Below are positions 38,102-47,725 of a stretch of 64,000 bases of DNA, one piece after another. Where the stretch lies: positions 1,860,001 to 1,924,000 of the forward strand of contig NZ_JABBFY010000001.1 in the NCBI RefSeq assembly GCF_012927115.1, written 5' to 3'. The position numbers were made by a program, and so were the translations under genes. The notes under the pieces were generated by a model. It did no database searches. It was not told the origin of the DNA and saw only the letters and a program-made list of their open reading frames with translations. The stretch comes from Sphingomonas sp. G-3-2-10 (GTDB lineage Bacteria; Pseudomonadota; Alphaproteobacteria; Sphingomonadales; Sphingomonadaceae). Numbering within the stretch: position 1 is the stretch's first letter; each line of letters opens with the position of its first letter.

Positions 38102-38208
38102 CGTCATCCCCGCGAACGCGGGGACCCATCTCCCGGACGTGCCGCAGTCGCGACGGGAGTAGCCAGCCGAACTGCACGAGATGGGTCCCCGCGTTCGCGG
38201 GGATGACG
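38102..38208. repeat. REP-like inverted repeat pair
   Basis: Perfect 31-bp arms at 38102-38132 and 38178-38208, beginning CGTCATCCCCGCG. Each arm contains its own CCCCGCG-AA-CGCGGGG hairpin. This is a dispersed palindromic unit of the type common in sphingomonads, placed between two co-directional genes. Confidence 0.85.
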
Positions 38209-38219
38209 AAGGGGCGAGA

Positions 38220-39827
38220 ATGACTCAGACTTACGACGCACTCATCATCGGCGGCGGCCACAACGGCCTCGTCTGCGCCTTCTATCTCGCCAAGGCGGGC
38301 CTCAAGGTCCGCGTCCTCGAGCGCCGCGACGTGGTCGGCGGCGCGGCGGTGACCGAGGAATTCCACCCCGGCTTCCGCAATTCGACCGCCAGCTACACGG
38401 TCAGCCTGCTCCGCCCCAAGGTCATCAGGGACATGCGCCTGCACGAGCGCGGCTGGCGGATCATCGAGCGCACCATCAGCAACTTCTTCCCGCACGAGGA
38501 CGGTTACCTGAAGTTAGGCGGCGGCACCGCGCGCACCCAGGCCGAATTCGCCCGCTTCAGCCAGAAGGACGCCGAGACCTTCCCCAAATATGAGGAAGCC
38601 CTCGAACGCGTCGCCGAAGTGCTGCGCGATCTCGCGCTCAAGACCCCGCCCAACGTCGGCAGCGGCGTCCGCGCGCTCCTCGCCGCCGCCTCGCAGGGCC
38701 GCCGCCTGATGGGCATGGACATCGAGGCGCAGCGCGACGTGATGGACCTGTTCGTCAAGTCCGCCCGCGACTTCCTCGATAGCTGGTACGAGAATGAATA
38801 TATCAAGGCCGCGTTCGGCTTCGACGCGGTCGTCGGCAACTATGCCAGCGTCGATACGCCCGGCAGCGCCTACGTCCTGCTCCACCACGTCTTCGGCGAG
38901 ATCAATGGCAAGAAGGGCATGTGGGGCCACAGCGTCGGCGGCATGGGCGCGATCACCCAGTATATGGCCGAAGCCTGCACCGATATGGGCGTCGAGATCA
39001 GCCTGGAAGCACCGGTCGCCAAGGTGCTCGTGGACGGCAACAAGGTCACCGGCGTGAAGCTGGAGAGCGGCGAGGAGATCGCGGCGAAGATCGTCGCCGC
39101 CAATGTGGGCCCGGCCCTGCTCTATCGCCAGCTGGTCGACCGCAGCGACATGTCGCCCGACTTTGCCCGTCGCATGGACAATTTCAAGGCCGGTTCGGGC
39201 ACGTTCCGGATGAACGTCGCCCTCTCCGAACTGCCCGATTTCACCGTCCTGCCCGGCAAGGAAAAGGCCGAGCATCACACCGCGGGCATCATCATCTCGC
39301 CGACGCTCGACTATATGGACAAGGCCTATACCGACGCGCGGGCCTATGGCTGGTCGAAGGAGCCGATCGTCGAGATGAAGCTGCCGACTTCGGTGGACGA
39401 CACGCTGGCGCCGCCGGGGATGCACATCGCGTCGCTCTTCTGCCAGCAATTCGCGCCGCAATTGCCCGACGGCCGCAGCTGGGACGACGAGAAGGACAAG
39501 GCCGCCGACCTCATCATCGATACGGTGACGAAGCACGCCCCCAATTTCCGCAAGTCGATCCTCGGCGTCCAGATCCACTCGCCGCTCGACCTCGAGCGCA
39601 AGTTCGGGCTGGTGAACGGCGACATCATGCACGGCCATATGTCCCTCGATCAGCTCTGGGCCGCCCGCCCGGTCCTCGGCCACGGCGATTATCGCGGGCC
39701 GATCAAGGGCCTCTACATGTGCGGCGCGGGCACCCATCCGGGCGGCGGCGTCACCGGCGCGCCTGGGCACAATGCCGCGCACGAGATTTTGCGGGATCGC
39801 AGCGTTATCGGGTGGCTGCTGGGCTGA
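38220..39827 (+). CDS. Phytoene desaturase-like FAD oxidoreductase (PYROXD2 type)
   Basis: A 535-residue flavoprotein. The FAD motif IIGGGHNGLVCAFYLAKAG is at the N-terminus and a conserved C-terminal segment, MCGAGTHPGGGVTGAPGHNA, completes the cofactor site. It belongs to the NAD(P)/FAD oxidoreductase group containing carotenoid desaturases and PYROXD2; no carotenoid genes are near. The ATG at 38220 was chosen because the longer start falls inside the palindromic repeat. It probably works in the same pathway as the upstream Rieske oxygenase. Confidence 0.87.
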   Translation: MTQTYDALIIGGGHNGLVCAFYLAKAGLKVRVLERRDVVGGAAVTEEFHPGFRNSTASYTVSLLRPKVIRDMRLHERGWRIIERTISNFFPHEDGYLKLGGGTARTQAEFARFSQKDAETFPKYEEALERVAEVLRDLALKTPPNVGSGVRALLAAASQGRRLMGMDIEAQRDVMDLFVKSARDFLDSWYENEYIKAAFGFDAVVGNYASVDTPGSAYVLLHHVFGEINGKKGMWGHSVGGMGAITQYMAEACTDMGVEISLEAPVAKVLVDGNKVTGVKLESGEEIAAKIVAANVGPALLYRQLVDRSDMSPDFARRMDNFKAGSGTFRMNVALSELPDFTVLPGKEKAEHHTAGIIISPTLDYMDKAYTDARAYGWSKEPIVEMKLPTSVDDTLAPPGMHIASLFCQQFAPQLPDGRSWDDEKDKAADLIIDTVTKHAPNFRKSILGVQIHSPLDLERKFGLVNGDIMHGHMSLDQLWAARPVLGHGDYRGPIKGLYMCGAGTHPGGGVTGAPGHNAAHEILRDRSVIGWLLG

Positions 39828-39840
39828 CTGTTCAAATTCT

Positions 39841-39924
39841 CCGTCATCCCAGCGAAGGCTGGGATCCAGAGTCACGAGCGACGCCCCATCTAACTCTGGA
39901 TCCCAGCCTTCGCTGGGATGACGG
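39841..39924. repeat. REP-like inverted repeat pair
   Basis: Perfect 32-bp arms at 39841-39872 and 39893-39924, beginning CCGTCATCCCAGCG, each with an internal CCCAGCGAAGGCTGGG hairpin. It lies between convergent genes and may also act as a terminator. It is a different subfamily from the copy at 38102. Confidence 0.85.
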
Positions 39925-39927
39925 AAG

Positions 39928-40254
39928 CTATTTGAGTGGATCGTCGCCCAAAGGATCGAATCCGAAATCCTCGGCCAGATCGCGCCACAAGAGATTGTCC
40001 TTTTCGATCAGGTCGATCTTCCAAGCGCGTTTCCAAGCCTTGATCCGCTTCTCGCGAATGATCGCCGTCTCCATGACGCCATGCGGCTCGAACCAGACGA
40101 GACGCTTGACGTCATATCGCGAGGTGAACCCCTCGATGTCTCCTGAGCGGTGCAAATAGATGCGTGCGATCAGATCGGAGGTTACGCCCGCGTAGAGCGT
40201 TCCGTTTCGTCCGCTCGCCATGATGTAGACGGCGGGCTGCCTTTCAGTCCGCAA
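39928..40254 (-). CDS. GIY-YIG domain protein
   Basis: A 108-residue GIY-YIG nuclease-fold protein of the short YhbQ/UPF0213 kind: AVYIMASGRNGTLYAGVT carries the two defining motifs and IYLHRSG with REKRIKAWKR the following arginine and helix region. The start appears to be TTG at 40254, because the first internal ATG would remove the first GIY-YIG strand. It overlaps the end of the permease gene by 11 bp. The cellular role of such proteins is not established. Confidence 0.82.
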   Translation of the reverse strand: MRTERQPAVYIMASGRNGTLYAGVTSDLIARIYLHRSGDIEGFTSRYDVKRLVWFEPHGVMETAIIREKRIKAWKRAWKIDLIEKDNLLWRDLAEDFGFDPLGDDPLK

Positions 40255-41536
40255 CGGTGGCCCCCCGCCCCCGCAGCCAGTACAACGGCACCGCCGTCAG
40301 CATCAGCACCACGCTCCACGCCAGCGCTTCCCACCCGGTGCCGATCATCACCCATATCGCAAAGGCGAACCCGACCGCCGCCCACGGCCGCGCCACGCGC
40401 TGCACCCAGGCCGAGGCGCACGCGCCGATATAGAGCCAGATGGTCGCCGCGGCGGTAATGTTCAGCATGAAGGTCATCAGCCCGGAGAGCGTCCGGAACG
40501 CGTTGCTCAGGATCAGCACGCTGGCGAGCGCACTGGCGATGAGCATCACCGCCACCGGCACGTCCCGGCTGCTCGTGCGCGCCATCCAGCGCGGCAGCAA
40601 CCCGGCGCGCGCCATGCCGAGCGGCACTTCGCCGACCAGCAGCACATAGCCGTTGAGGCAGCCCAGCGCCGAGATCATCGCGAACGCCGCGGCGAGCAGC
40701 CCGGCCTTGCTCCCCCAGAATTCGCCAACGAACAGCGCGATGGGAGCGCCCGAATCCGCCAGCGCCTGTTGCGGCATGGCATAGACGATGCCGGTCGAGA
40801 CCAGCAGATACAGCGCACCGGTCACCACAACGCCCGCCATCGTCGCAAGCGGGACGATGCGACCCGGATCGCGCACGCGCTCGGCGCAGACACCCGCGCA
40901 TTCGAACCCGAGCAATGCGAAAAAGGCGAGGCCCAGCGCCGGCGTAAGCTGGACCGGTTCGAACGGCGCATGCCCGTTCGCGGAGAACCGGCCGGGATCG
41001 GTCAACGCCAGCCCCGCAAGGATCAGGACGACGACGACCAGCGGCATCAGCTTGAGCAGCACGGTCACCACTTGCAGCCGCCCGGCATCGCGCGCGCCAA
41101 GCAGGTTGAACAAGGTAAGCGCCCAGAGCATCGCCAGCGCGGCACCGGCCGAAACGATCGTGCGGGATCCGAGCCACGGCCAGAATTCGGCAAGATAGCG
41201 CGACGCGGTCAGCGCCAGCACCGCATTGGCGCACCACAGGCTTACCCAATAGCTCCAGGCGACCAGCATGGCGGGCAGCGGGCCGAGCCCGTCGGCAACC
41301 GCCGCCATCGCCCCGGTCGTTTCGGGGCGTGCCGCGAACAACCGCGAGAATACCCAGGCGATCACCACCGCCCCTGCAATCGCCGCCACCCATGCCACCG
41401 CCCCGGTCGCGCCATAGGGGGCAAGCTGCGCAGGCAGGACGAAAATCCCCGCCCCGATCATCCCGCCGATCACCATCGCGGTCGCGGTCCAGAATCCGAA
41501 CGGCCGCCTGTCCGTAGCCTTGACGTCGACAGTCAT
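40244..41536 (-). CDS. APC-family amino acid/polyamine permease
   Basis: A 430-residue inner-membrane transporter with about twelve helices and the APC signature GGMIGAGIFVLP in helix 1; FFALLGFECAGV marks helix 6. It should import an amino acid, amine or polyamine by cation symport. The ATG at 41536 follows GGGGGAAG. It lies downstream of and convergent with the Rieske/FAD oxidoreductase genes; co-function with them is only suggested by closeness. Confidence 0.88.
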   Translation of the reverse strand: MTVDVKATDRRPFGFWTATAMVIGGMIGAGIFVLPAQLAPYGATGAVAWVAAIAGAVVIAWVFSRLFAARPETTGAMAAVADGLGPLPAMLVAWSYWVSLWCANAVLALTASRYLAEFWPWLGSRTIVSAGAALAMLWALTLFNLLGARDAGRLQVVTVLLKLMPLVVVVLILAGLALTDPGRFSANGHAPFEPVQLTPALGLAFFALLGFECAGVCAERVRDPGRIVPLATMAGVVVTGALYLLVSTGIVYAMPQQALADSGAPIALFVGEFWGSKAGLLAAAFAMISALGCLNGYVLLVGEVPLGMARAGLLPRWMARTSSRDVPVAVMLIASALASVLILSNAFRTLSGLMTFMLNITAAATIWLYIGACASAWVQRVARPWAAVGFAFAIWVMIGTGWEALAWSVVLMLTAVPLYWLRGRGATVAD

Positions 41537-41821
41537 GATCGCTTCCCCCCGATGCAGGGAATGAAGCACGGAAGCGCCCCCGCGCCTAGGGTCTCGACAC
41601 CTTGCAATGTTGGATTCCGCCTGCTGCAAACGATGCGTCGATGCCCGCCCGCATCCGGCCGCTCTTTGATATCGTGACGACGTTCGGCTGGTCCGCATGC
41701 GCGTTTTTGGGGAAGGCCGGTTTTTCGCGATATTGGTGTCAACCGTGTCAACCGCGCCGCGCCGGTTATTGTGCTCCGGGCGGGGGTGACGGCAGGCCTG
41801 GAACCTGCCTACATTTCGCCC

Positions 41822-43426
41822 ATGCAGCCCCTGCCCGCCTCGCGCTACCATCCCCGCCTTCTCGAAGCCGCGCTGGCGCTGCACGACAATCGCCTCCACG
41901 ACGCCGAACCGCGATTGAAGGCGCATCTGCGCGAAGACCCGTTCGATGTCGCTGCGATCCGCATGCTCGCCGAACTGGCCGGGCGGATCGGGCGCTACAA
42001 GGATGCGGAGTCCCTCCTGCGCCGCGCGATCGAGCTCTCGCCTGCCTTCACTGCCGCGCGCGCCAATCTCGCGCTGGTTCTCTATCGCCTCAACCGCCCG
42101 ACCGAAGCGCTGGCAGAACTCGATCAGGTACTGGGCGAGGATCCCGACAATATCGGCCACGCCAATCTGAAGGCCGCGGCCCTCGCCCGGCTCGGCGGGT
42201 TCGACGAAGCGATCGGGCTGTACCGCGAAGTGCTCGACGCCGCGCCCGACCAGCCCAAGGTGTGGATGAGCTATGGCCATATGCTCAAGACCGTCGGGCG
42301 GCAGGCGGAGGGTATAGCCGCCTATCGCAAGGCGCTCGAATTCGCGCCAGGCCTCGGCGAAGTCTGGTGGAGCCTCGCCAATCTCAAGACGGTGAAGTTC
42401 GACGAGTCCGACATCGCCGCGATGCGCGCCGCGCTGGGCCGCGGCGACATTTCGGACGAGGACCGGTTCCACCTCGATTTCGCGCTCGGCAAGGCATTCG
42501 AGGACCGCAAGCAGCCGGTCGTCGCCTTCGCCCATTACGAAGCCGGCAACCGCCTGCGGAAGACGAAGATCAAATATGACGCGGACGAGACCGAGCGCTT
42601 CGTCGATACCAGCATCGCCACCTTCACCGGCGAGTTCCTCGACGCGGGCAAGGGGCTGGGCTGCGACGCGCCCGATCCGATCTTCATCCTCGGCATGCCC
42701 CGCGCCGGATCGACTCTGATCGAGCAGATCCTGTCCAGCCACAGCCAAGTCGAAGGCACCACCGAACTGCCCGACATTCCCGCGCTGGTTCGCCAGATCG
42801 CGGACTATCCGGAGGGCATCGGCCATCTCCCGCCGGAGAAATTCCGCGAGATGGGCGAGGATTACCTGAAGCGCGCCGCGATCCAGCGCCAGACCGACCG
42901 GCCCTTCTTCATCGACAAGCTGCCCAACAACTGGGCGCATGTGCCGCTGATCCACCTGATCCTGCCCAACGCGAAGATCATCGACGCGCGCCGCCACCCG
43001 CTCGGCTGCTGCTTCTCCAACTTCAAACAGCATTTCGCGCGCGGTCAGGCGTTCAGCTACGGCCTCGACGATATGGGCCGTTACTATCGCGACTATGTGC
43101 GGCTGATGGCGCATGTCGATGCGGTCCGCCCCGGCCTGGTCCACCGCGTCTTCTACGAGAGCATGGTCGACGATACCGAAGCGCAGGTTCGCGCGCTGCT
43201 CGCCGCGCTGGGGCTCGATTTCGAACCCGCCTGCCTCGAATTCCACAAGAACGACCGCGCCGTGCGCACGGCCAGTTCGGAACAGGTCCGCCAGCCCATT
43301 TTCCGCGACGGCACCGAGGCGTGGCAGCCCTTCGATTCGTATCTGGGCCCGCTCAAGGCGGCGCTCGGCGACGTGTTGGCCGCCTATCCTCGAGTGCCGC
43401 GCACCATCTCGTCACCGGCGACGTAG
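41822..43426 (+). CDS. TPR-repeat sulfotransferase
   Basis: A 534-residue two-part protein. Residues 1-260 are tetratricopeptide repeats (AESLLRRAIELSPAFTAARA, TEALAELDQVLGEDPDN). Residues 280-520 are a PAPS-dependent sulfotransferase, with PAPS-binding FILGMPRAGSTLIEQIL and ARRHPLGCCFSNFKQ. It may sulfate a protein or small molecule; the TPR part probably selects a partner. The ATG at 41822 gives the usual N-terminus. It sits 134 bp before a TonB receptor gene, a pairing often seen in sphingomonads. Confidence 0.9.
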   Translation: MQPLPASRYHPRLLEAALALHDNRLHDAEPRLKAHLREDPFDVAAIRMLAELAGRIGRYKDAESLLRRAIELSPAFTAARANLALVLYRLNRPTEALAELDQVLGEDPDNIGHANLKAAALARLGGFDEAIGLYREVLDAAPDQPKVWMSYGHMLKTVGRQAEGIAAYRKALEFAPGLGEVWWSLANLKTVKFDESDIAAMRAALGRGDISDEDRFHLDFALGKAFEDRKQPVVAFAHYEAGNRLRKTKIKYDADETERFVDTSIATFTGEFLDAGKGLGCDAPDPIFILGMPRAGSTLIEQILSSHSQVEGTTELPDIPALVRQIADYPEGIGHLPPEKFREMGEDYLKRAAIQRQTDRPFFIDKLPNNWAHVPLIHLILPNAKIIDARRHPLGCCFSNFKQHFARGQAFSYGLDDMGRYYRDYVRLMAHVDAVRPGLVHRVFYESMVDDTEAQVRALLAALGLDFEPACLEFHKNDRAVRTASSEQVRQPIFRDGTEAWQPFDSYLGPLKAALGDVLAAYPRVPRTISSPAT

Positions 43427-43480
43427 CGGAAACAACCCGGAAACGTTGCAAAACTGTCACGCTGCACCTGCGAAAGACAT

Positions 43481-43496
43481 TTGCACGATCGTACAA
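43481..43496. promoter_or_regulatory. Palindromic operator TTGCACGATCGTACAA
   Basis: A 16-bp near-perfect palindrome sharing 14 of 16 positions with 36884-36899, including the 12-base block ACGATCGTACAA. It lies 65 bp before the TonB-dependent receptor gene. It suggests that the receptor is co-regulated with the Rieske operon. Confidence 0.6.
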
Positions 43497-43560
43497 TATT
43501 GACGGTTGTTACGGGTGTGACACTCTCCGGCCAGCGACATCCTCTGCCGGAGATTGACCC

Positions 43561-46044
43561 ATGTTCGTCAACAAGCGCCGCGCCACCCTCATCGCCCTGC
43601 TTACGTCCGCTGCGCTCGCCGCGCCGGCCTATGCCCAGGACGCTCCTGCGCAGGAGAACGGCAACGAAGAGATTGTCGTCACCGCGCAGAAGCGCGAACA
43701 GAATCTGCAGGACGTGCCGATCAGCATCACGGCGCTCACCCCCGCGCGCCTCGAAAATCTGGGCGTCACCAATTTCGAGGATTATTCGCAGCTCCTCCCC
43801 TCGCTGTCGTTCCAGACGTCGCAGCCGGGCATCACCACCGTCTATATGCGCGGCGTCGCATCGGGCGGCGACGGCAACCATTCGGGTTCGCTTCCCTCGG
43901 TCGGCGTCTATCTCGACGAACAGCCGGTCACCACGATCGGCGGCACGCTCGACGTCCATGTCTATGACGTCGCCCGTATCGAAAGCCTCGCGGGTCCGCA
44001 GGGCACGCTCTACGGCGCCTCGTCGCAGGCCGGCACGATCCGCATCATCACCAACAAGCCCGAAACCAGCCATTTCTACGGCCGCGTCGATGGCGAAGTG
44101 AACTCGGTCGCCAAGGGCGGCATCGGCGGCCGGCTCGAAGGCATGGTCAATGCGCCGATCAACGCGTCGATGGCGCTGCGCGTCGTCGGCTTCTACCAGC
44201 GCGATGCGGGCTATATCGACAATGTCGCCAGCACGCGCCGCTTCCTCCCCATCCCGGGCGGGATCGTCGTCAACAACAACGCCTTCGTCAAAGAAGATTA
44301 CAACACGGTCGACACCTATGGCGGCCGCGCCGCGCTGAAGGTCGATCTCGACGAGAACTGGACCGTCACGCCGACGGTTCTCTATCAGGAATCCAAGTCG
44401 AAGGGCTTTTTCGGCGCCGATCCGAAGCTTGACGATCTCCAGGTCCAGCATTTCTTCGACGAATATCGCGACGATCGCTTCATCCAGGCGGCGATGACCA
44501 TCGAGGGGCGGATCGGCAATTGGGACGTCACCTATGCGGGCGCCTATCTCGATCGCCAGACCGAGAGCTCGAGCGACTATACCGACTATTCCGAGGCCTA
44601 TGACTCGCTTTATTCGTCGGTCGGCGGCCTTGCGGGCTATTTCTACCTGCAGAATTCGGTCGGCGCGACGATCGATCCGCGCCAGCGTGTCGTGGGCACC
44701 GATCACTTCCGCAAGATGAGCCACGAAGTCCGCGTCGCCTCGCCGCAGGATTCGCCGTTCCGCGTCGTCGCCGGCCTGTTCTACCAGCGCCAGAGCAACG
44801 AGATCCATCAGGACTATATCGTCCAGGGTCTCGCCCCGGCGCTGTCGGTCAATGGCTTCCCGGGCACGCTGTGGCTGACCGAGCAGAAGCGGGTGGACAA
44901 GGATTATGCCGCGTTCGGCGAGGCGAGCTTCGACATCGCGCCGACCCTTACGGTCACCGCGGGCGGCCGTTTCTACAAGTACGACAACTCGCTGATCGGT
45001 TTCTTCGGCTTCGGCCGGAACCCCGCGGGCCCGCCGTATAACGGCGCGGGCAGCTCGCGCACCGGCGTCGCCGGCTGCTACACCTCCACCGGCGCGCAGC
45101 TGCGCGACAATCCCGGCGGCACGCTGCTCCCGGCCGCGGTGCCCGGCAGCCCCTGCACCAATCTGGCCACCTTCGTGAATGGCGGCCTCGTCCCCAAGTC
45201 CACCGAAGGCGATGGCTTCCTCTACAAGCTGAACGTCAGCTGGAAGCCCAGCGAAGACGTGATGGTCTATGCCACCTGGTCGAAGGGCTATCGCCCGGGC
45301 GGCATCAATCGCCGCGCTACCATCGCGCCCTATGAGGCCGACTTCCTCACCAACTATGAAATGGGCTGGAAGGCCACGCTGGGATCGGGCGTCCGCTTCA
45401 ACGGCGCGGTCTATCAGCAGGAATGGAACAAGTTCCAGTTCTCGTTCCTCGGCCAGAACAGCTTTACCGAAATCCATAACGGCCCGAACGCGCGCATCCG
45501 CGGCATCGAGCTCGACCTGACCTACGCCGCGAACGGCTTCACCCTCACCGCGGCGGGCGCCTATACCGATGCCCGCACCACGCAGAACCTCTGCGCGGCC
45601 GACGATCCTACCTATAGCTGCGTCGGCGGCGGCAACTTCATCGCCGCACCGGCCGGAACCCGCCTGCCGATCACGCCCCGGTACAAGGGCAACGTGACCA
45701 TGCGGTACGACTTCAACTTCAGCGGGCTCGATGCCTTCGTTCAGGGCGTCGCTGCGTTCCAGGGCGGCGCCTCGTCGGATATCCGCACCGCCGTGGTCCA
45801 GGCGGGCACCGGCAATATCGTGAACCCTGCCGCCCTGCTCGGCCGCATCCCCGGCTATGCCACCGGCGACCTGTCGCTCGGCGCGAAATATAATAACTTC
45901 TCGGTCGAGATGTTCCTGTCGAACATCTTCGACGAACGCGGCCAGATCTCGCGCCTCCAGGCCTGTGGCAGCTGCTCGCAGCGGCCCTATGCGATCTATA
46001 TCCGCCCGCAGACCTACGGCATCCGCGTCGGCACCAAATTCTGA
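43561..46044 (+). CDS. TonB-dependent receptor
   Basis: An 827-residue outer-membrane receptor: signal peptide (LAAPAYAQ), TonB box region (EEIVVTAQKREQ), plug domain with DVPISITALTPARLENLGV and an LAGPQGTLYGASSQAGTI strand, then a 22-strand-type barrel ending in RVGTKF with terminal Phe. It imports an unknown substrate using TonB energy. A palindrome like that before the Rieske oxygenase precedes it, so its ligand may be the substrate of that pathway. Confidence 0.93.
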   Translation: MFVNKRRATLIALLTSAALAAPAYAQDAPAQENGNEEIVVTAQKREQNLQDVPISITALTPARLENLGVTNFEDYSQLLPSLSFQTSQPGITTVYMRGVASGGDGNHSGSLPSVGVYLDEQPVTTIGGTLDVHVYDVARIESLAGPQGTLYGASSQAGTIRIITNKPETSHFYGRVDGEVNSVAKGGIGGRLEGMVNAPINASMALRVVGFYQRDAGYIDNVASTRRFLPIPGGIVVNNNAFVKEDYNTVDTYGGRAALKVDLDENWTVTPTVLYQESKSKGFFGADPKLDDLQVQHFFDEYRDDRFIQAAMTIEGRIGNWDVTYAGAYLDRQTESSSDYTDYSEAYDSLYSSVGGLAGYFYLQNSVGATIDPRQRVVGTDHFRKMSHEVRVASPQDSPFRVVAGLFYQRQSNEIHQDYIVQGLAPALSVNGFPGTLWLTEQKRVDKDYAAFGEASFDIAPTLTVTAGGRFYKYDNSLIGFFGFGRNPAGPPYNGAGSSRTGVAGCYTSTGAQLRDNPGGTLLPAAVPGSPCTNLATFVNGGLVPKSTEGDGFLYKLNVSWKPSEDVMVYATWSKGYRPGGINRRATIAPYEADFLTNYEMGWKATLGSGVRFNGAVYQQEWNKFQFSFLGQNSFTEIHNGPNARIRGIELDLTYAANGFTLTAAGAYTDARTTQNLCAADDPTYSCVGGGNFIAAPAGTRLPITPRYKGNVTMRYDFNFSGLDAFVQGVAAFQGGASSDIRTAVVQAGTGNIVNPAALLGRIPGYATGDLSLGAKYNNFSVEMFLSNIFDERGQISRLQACGSCSQRPYAIYIRPQTYGIRVGTKF

Positions 46045-46054
46045 TCGTCGCGCA

Positions 46055-46078
46055 CCCTCTCCTCTTCGGAGGAGAGGG
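46055..46078. terminator. Bidirectional hairpin terminator
   Basis: A perfect 10-bp stem (CCCTCTCCTC with GAGGAGAGGG) closed by a TTCG tetraloop, between the convergent TonB receptor and CinA-like genes. No long T-run follows. Confidence 0.65.
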
Positions 46079-46087
46079 GAAGCGGCC

Positions 46088-46846
46088 TCAGATCCCGCCG
46101 TCCACCGCTTCGCGGCCGGCGTCGCCCAGCCCGGCGATCAGCGCAACCGCGCAGGCATCGACGACCGCCTGATCGGTCGCGCGGATCACGAAATTCGCCC
46201 CCACGCGCCCTTCGCGGAAAAAGGGATAGCTGCCGATCGTCACGCCATCATGCGCGCGCTCGACGGCGCTGAGCAGGTCGGCGATCTCGCTCTCGGGCAC
46301 CCAGCACCCCACCGTGTGCGACACCAGGGGCTTGCCGCCCTTCAGCTCGCCCGTCAGCGCATCGAGCATCTGCGCGGCGATATGCGGCACGCCCGCCAGC
46401 ACGAACAGAGTGTCGCCCACGCGGATGCCCGGTGCGCCGGACATGCGGTTGGGGATCAGGTCCGCCCCTTCGGGCACCCGCGCCATGCGCAGCCGCGCCT
46501 CGGTCAGCCCGCCGCGCGTCTCATAATAGGCTTCCAGCGCCGCGCGCGCCCGGGGATGGATCACCACGCCGACGCCCAGCGCCGCGGCGATCGCATCGAC
46601 GGTGATGTCGTCATGCGTCGGCCCGATGCCGCCGGTGGTGAACAGATAGTCGTTGCGCGCGCGCAGCTGGTTCACCGCCTCGACGATCGACGCCTGCACA
46701 TCGGCCACGACTCGCACCTCGGCCAGCCGGATGCCCTGCGCGTTCAGCCAGGTGGCGAGTTGCGCGATGTTCTTGTCCTGCGTCCGGCCGGAAAGGATCT
46801 CGTCCCCGATCACCACCAGCGCAGCTGTCCAAATCCTCTCAACCAT
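46088..46846 (-). CDS. CinA N-terminal / molybdopterin-binding domain protein
   Basis: A 252-residue protein matching the N-terminal COG1058 domain of CinA: VVIGDEILSGRTQDKN and TTGGIGPTHDDIT are the conserved segments, followed by LAGVPHIAAQMLD. It lacks the C-terminal NMN amidase of full-length CinA. Stand-alone versions are annotated as competence/damage-inducible or nicotinamide-nucleotide-related; ADP-ribose pyrophosphatase activity is known for some CinA. It is divergent from methionine aminopeptidase. Confidence 0.85.
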   Translation of the reverse strand: MVERIWTAALVVIGDEILSGRTQDKNIAQLATWLNAQGIRLAEVRVVADVQASIVEAVNQLRARNDYLFTTGGIGPTHDDITVDAIAAALGVGVVIHPRARAALEAYYETRGGLTEARLRMARVPEGADLIPNRMSGAPGIRVGDTLFVLAGVPHIAAQMLDALTGELKGGKPLVSHTVGCWVPESEIADLLSAVERAHDGVTIGSYPFFREGRVGANFVIRATDQAVVDACAVALIAGLGDAGREAVDGGI

Positions 46847-46899
46847 AATGGGGCCGTACTCACTCGCAAACCGTGGCGCAAACGACTATATCGCCGCCC

Positions 46900-47724
46900 A
46901 TGACCGAGTATGTAAGCGTCACCGCCGACACCCCCACCGCCCGCACGGGCGCGATCAAGCTCCACGGACCCGAGGGGTTTGCGGGAATGCGTGCCGCGGG
47001 CCAGCTTGCAGCGACCATCCTCGACGCGCTGCCGCCGCACGTCGTGCCGGGTGTGACGACCGCCGAAATCGACGACATCGTCCGCCGCATGACGCTCGAC
47101 GCCGGCGGCGTGCCCGCGACGCTCGGCTATCGCGGCTACACCCATAGCTGCTGCATCTCGATCAACCATGTCGTGTGCCACGGCATCCCGTCGGACCGCA
47201 CGCTGAAGGATGGCGACATCGTCAATATCGACGTGACGCCGATGCTGGGCGGCTGGCACGGCGACACCAGCCGTATGTTCCTGGTCGGCGATGTCGGCCT
47301 GAAGGCCCGCCGTCTGGTCGACGTGACCTATGAATGCCTGATGCTGGGCATCGAGCAGGCCAGGCCCGGAAATTATCTCGGCGACATCAGCCATGCGATC
47401 CAGGTCCATGCCGAAAAGCACCGTTACGGCGTGGTCCGCGATTTCTGCGGGCATGGCCTCGGCCAGGTGTTCCACGACGCGCCCGAAGTCGTCCATGTCG
47501 GCCGCCCCAAGACCGGCCCGATGCTCAAGCCCGGCATGTTCTTCACGATCGAGCCGATGATCAATATCGGCCGCCCCGACGTGAAGCTGCTCGACGACGG
47601 CTGGACCGCGGTCACCCGGGACCGCTCGCTCTCGGCGCAGTTCGAACATTCGATCGGCATTACCGAAGATGGCTGCGAAATCTTCACCGCCAGCCCCAAG
47701 GGCCTGCACCAGCCCCCTTACTGA
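46900..47724 (+). CDS. map: Methionine aminopeptidase, type I
   Basis: A 274-residue M24-family metalloenzyme removing N-terminal methionine from new proteins. Conserved metal and active-site regions are present: NHVVCHGIPSD (His), NIDVTPMLGGWHGDTS (two Asp ligands), FCGHGLGQVFHDAPEV (His), TIEPMI (Glu) and the late FEHSIGIT (Glu/His). The ATG at 46900 matches the family start; a GTG at 46873 would add nine residues. Confidence 0.93.
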   Translation: MTEYVSVTADTPTARTGAIKLHGPEGFAGMRAAGQLAATILDALPPHVVPGVTTAEIDDIVRRMTLDAGGVPATLGYRGYTHSCCISINHVVCHGIPSDRTLKDGDIVNIDVTPMLGGWHGDTSRMFLVGDVGLKARRLVDVTYECLMLGIEQARPGNYLGDISHAIQVHAEKHRYGVVRDFCGHGLGQVFHDAPEVVHVGRPKTGPMLKPGMFFTIEPMINIGRPDVKLLDDGWTAVTRDRSLSAQFEHSIGITEDGCEIFTASPKGLHQPPY

Positions 47725-47725
47725 G

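Noticed and set aside
38102..39924. CRISPR-like array
   Set aside because: The repeats are two inverted pairs of different sequence around genes, without regular direct repeats and spacers; no cas genes are present.
43384..45477. 697-residue minus-strand frame opposite the TonB receptor
   Set aside because: Antisense frame of a clear TonB-dependent receptor, Arg/Asp/Ala-rich with no domain signature.
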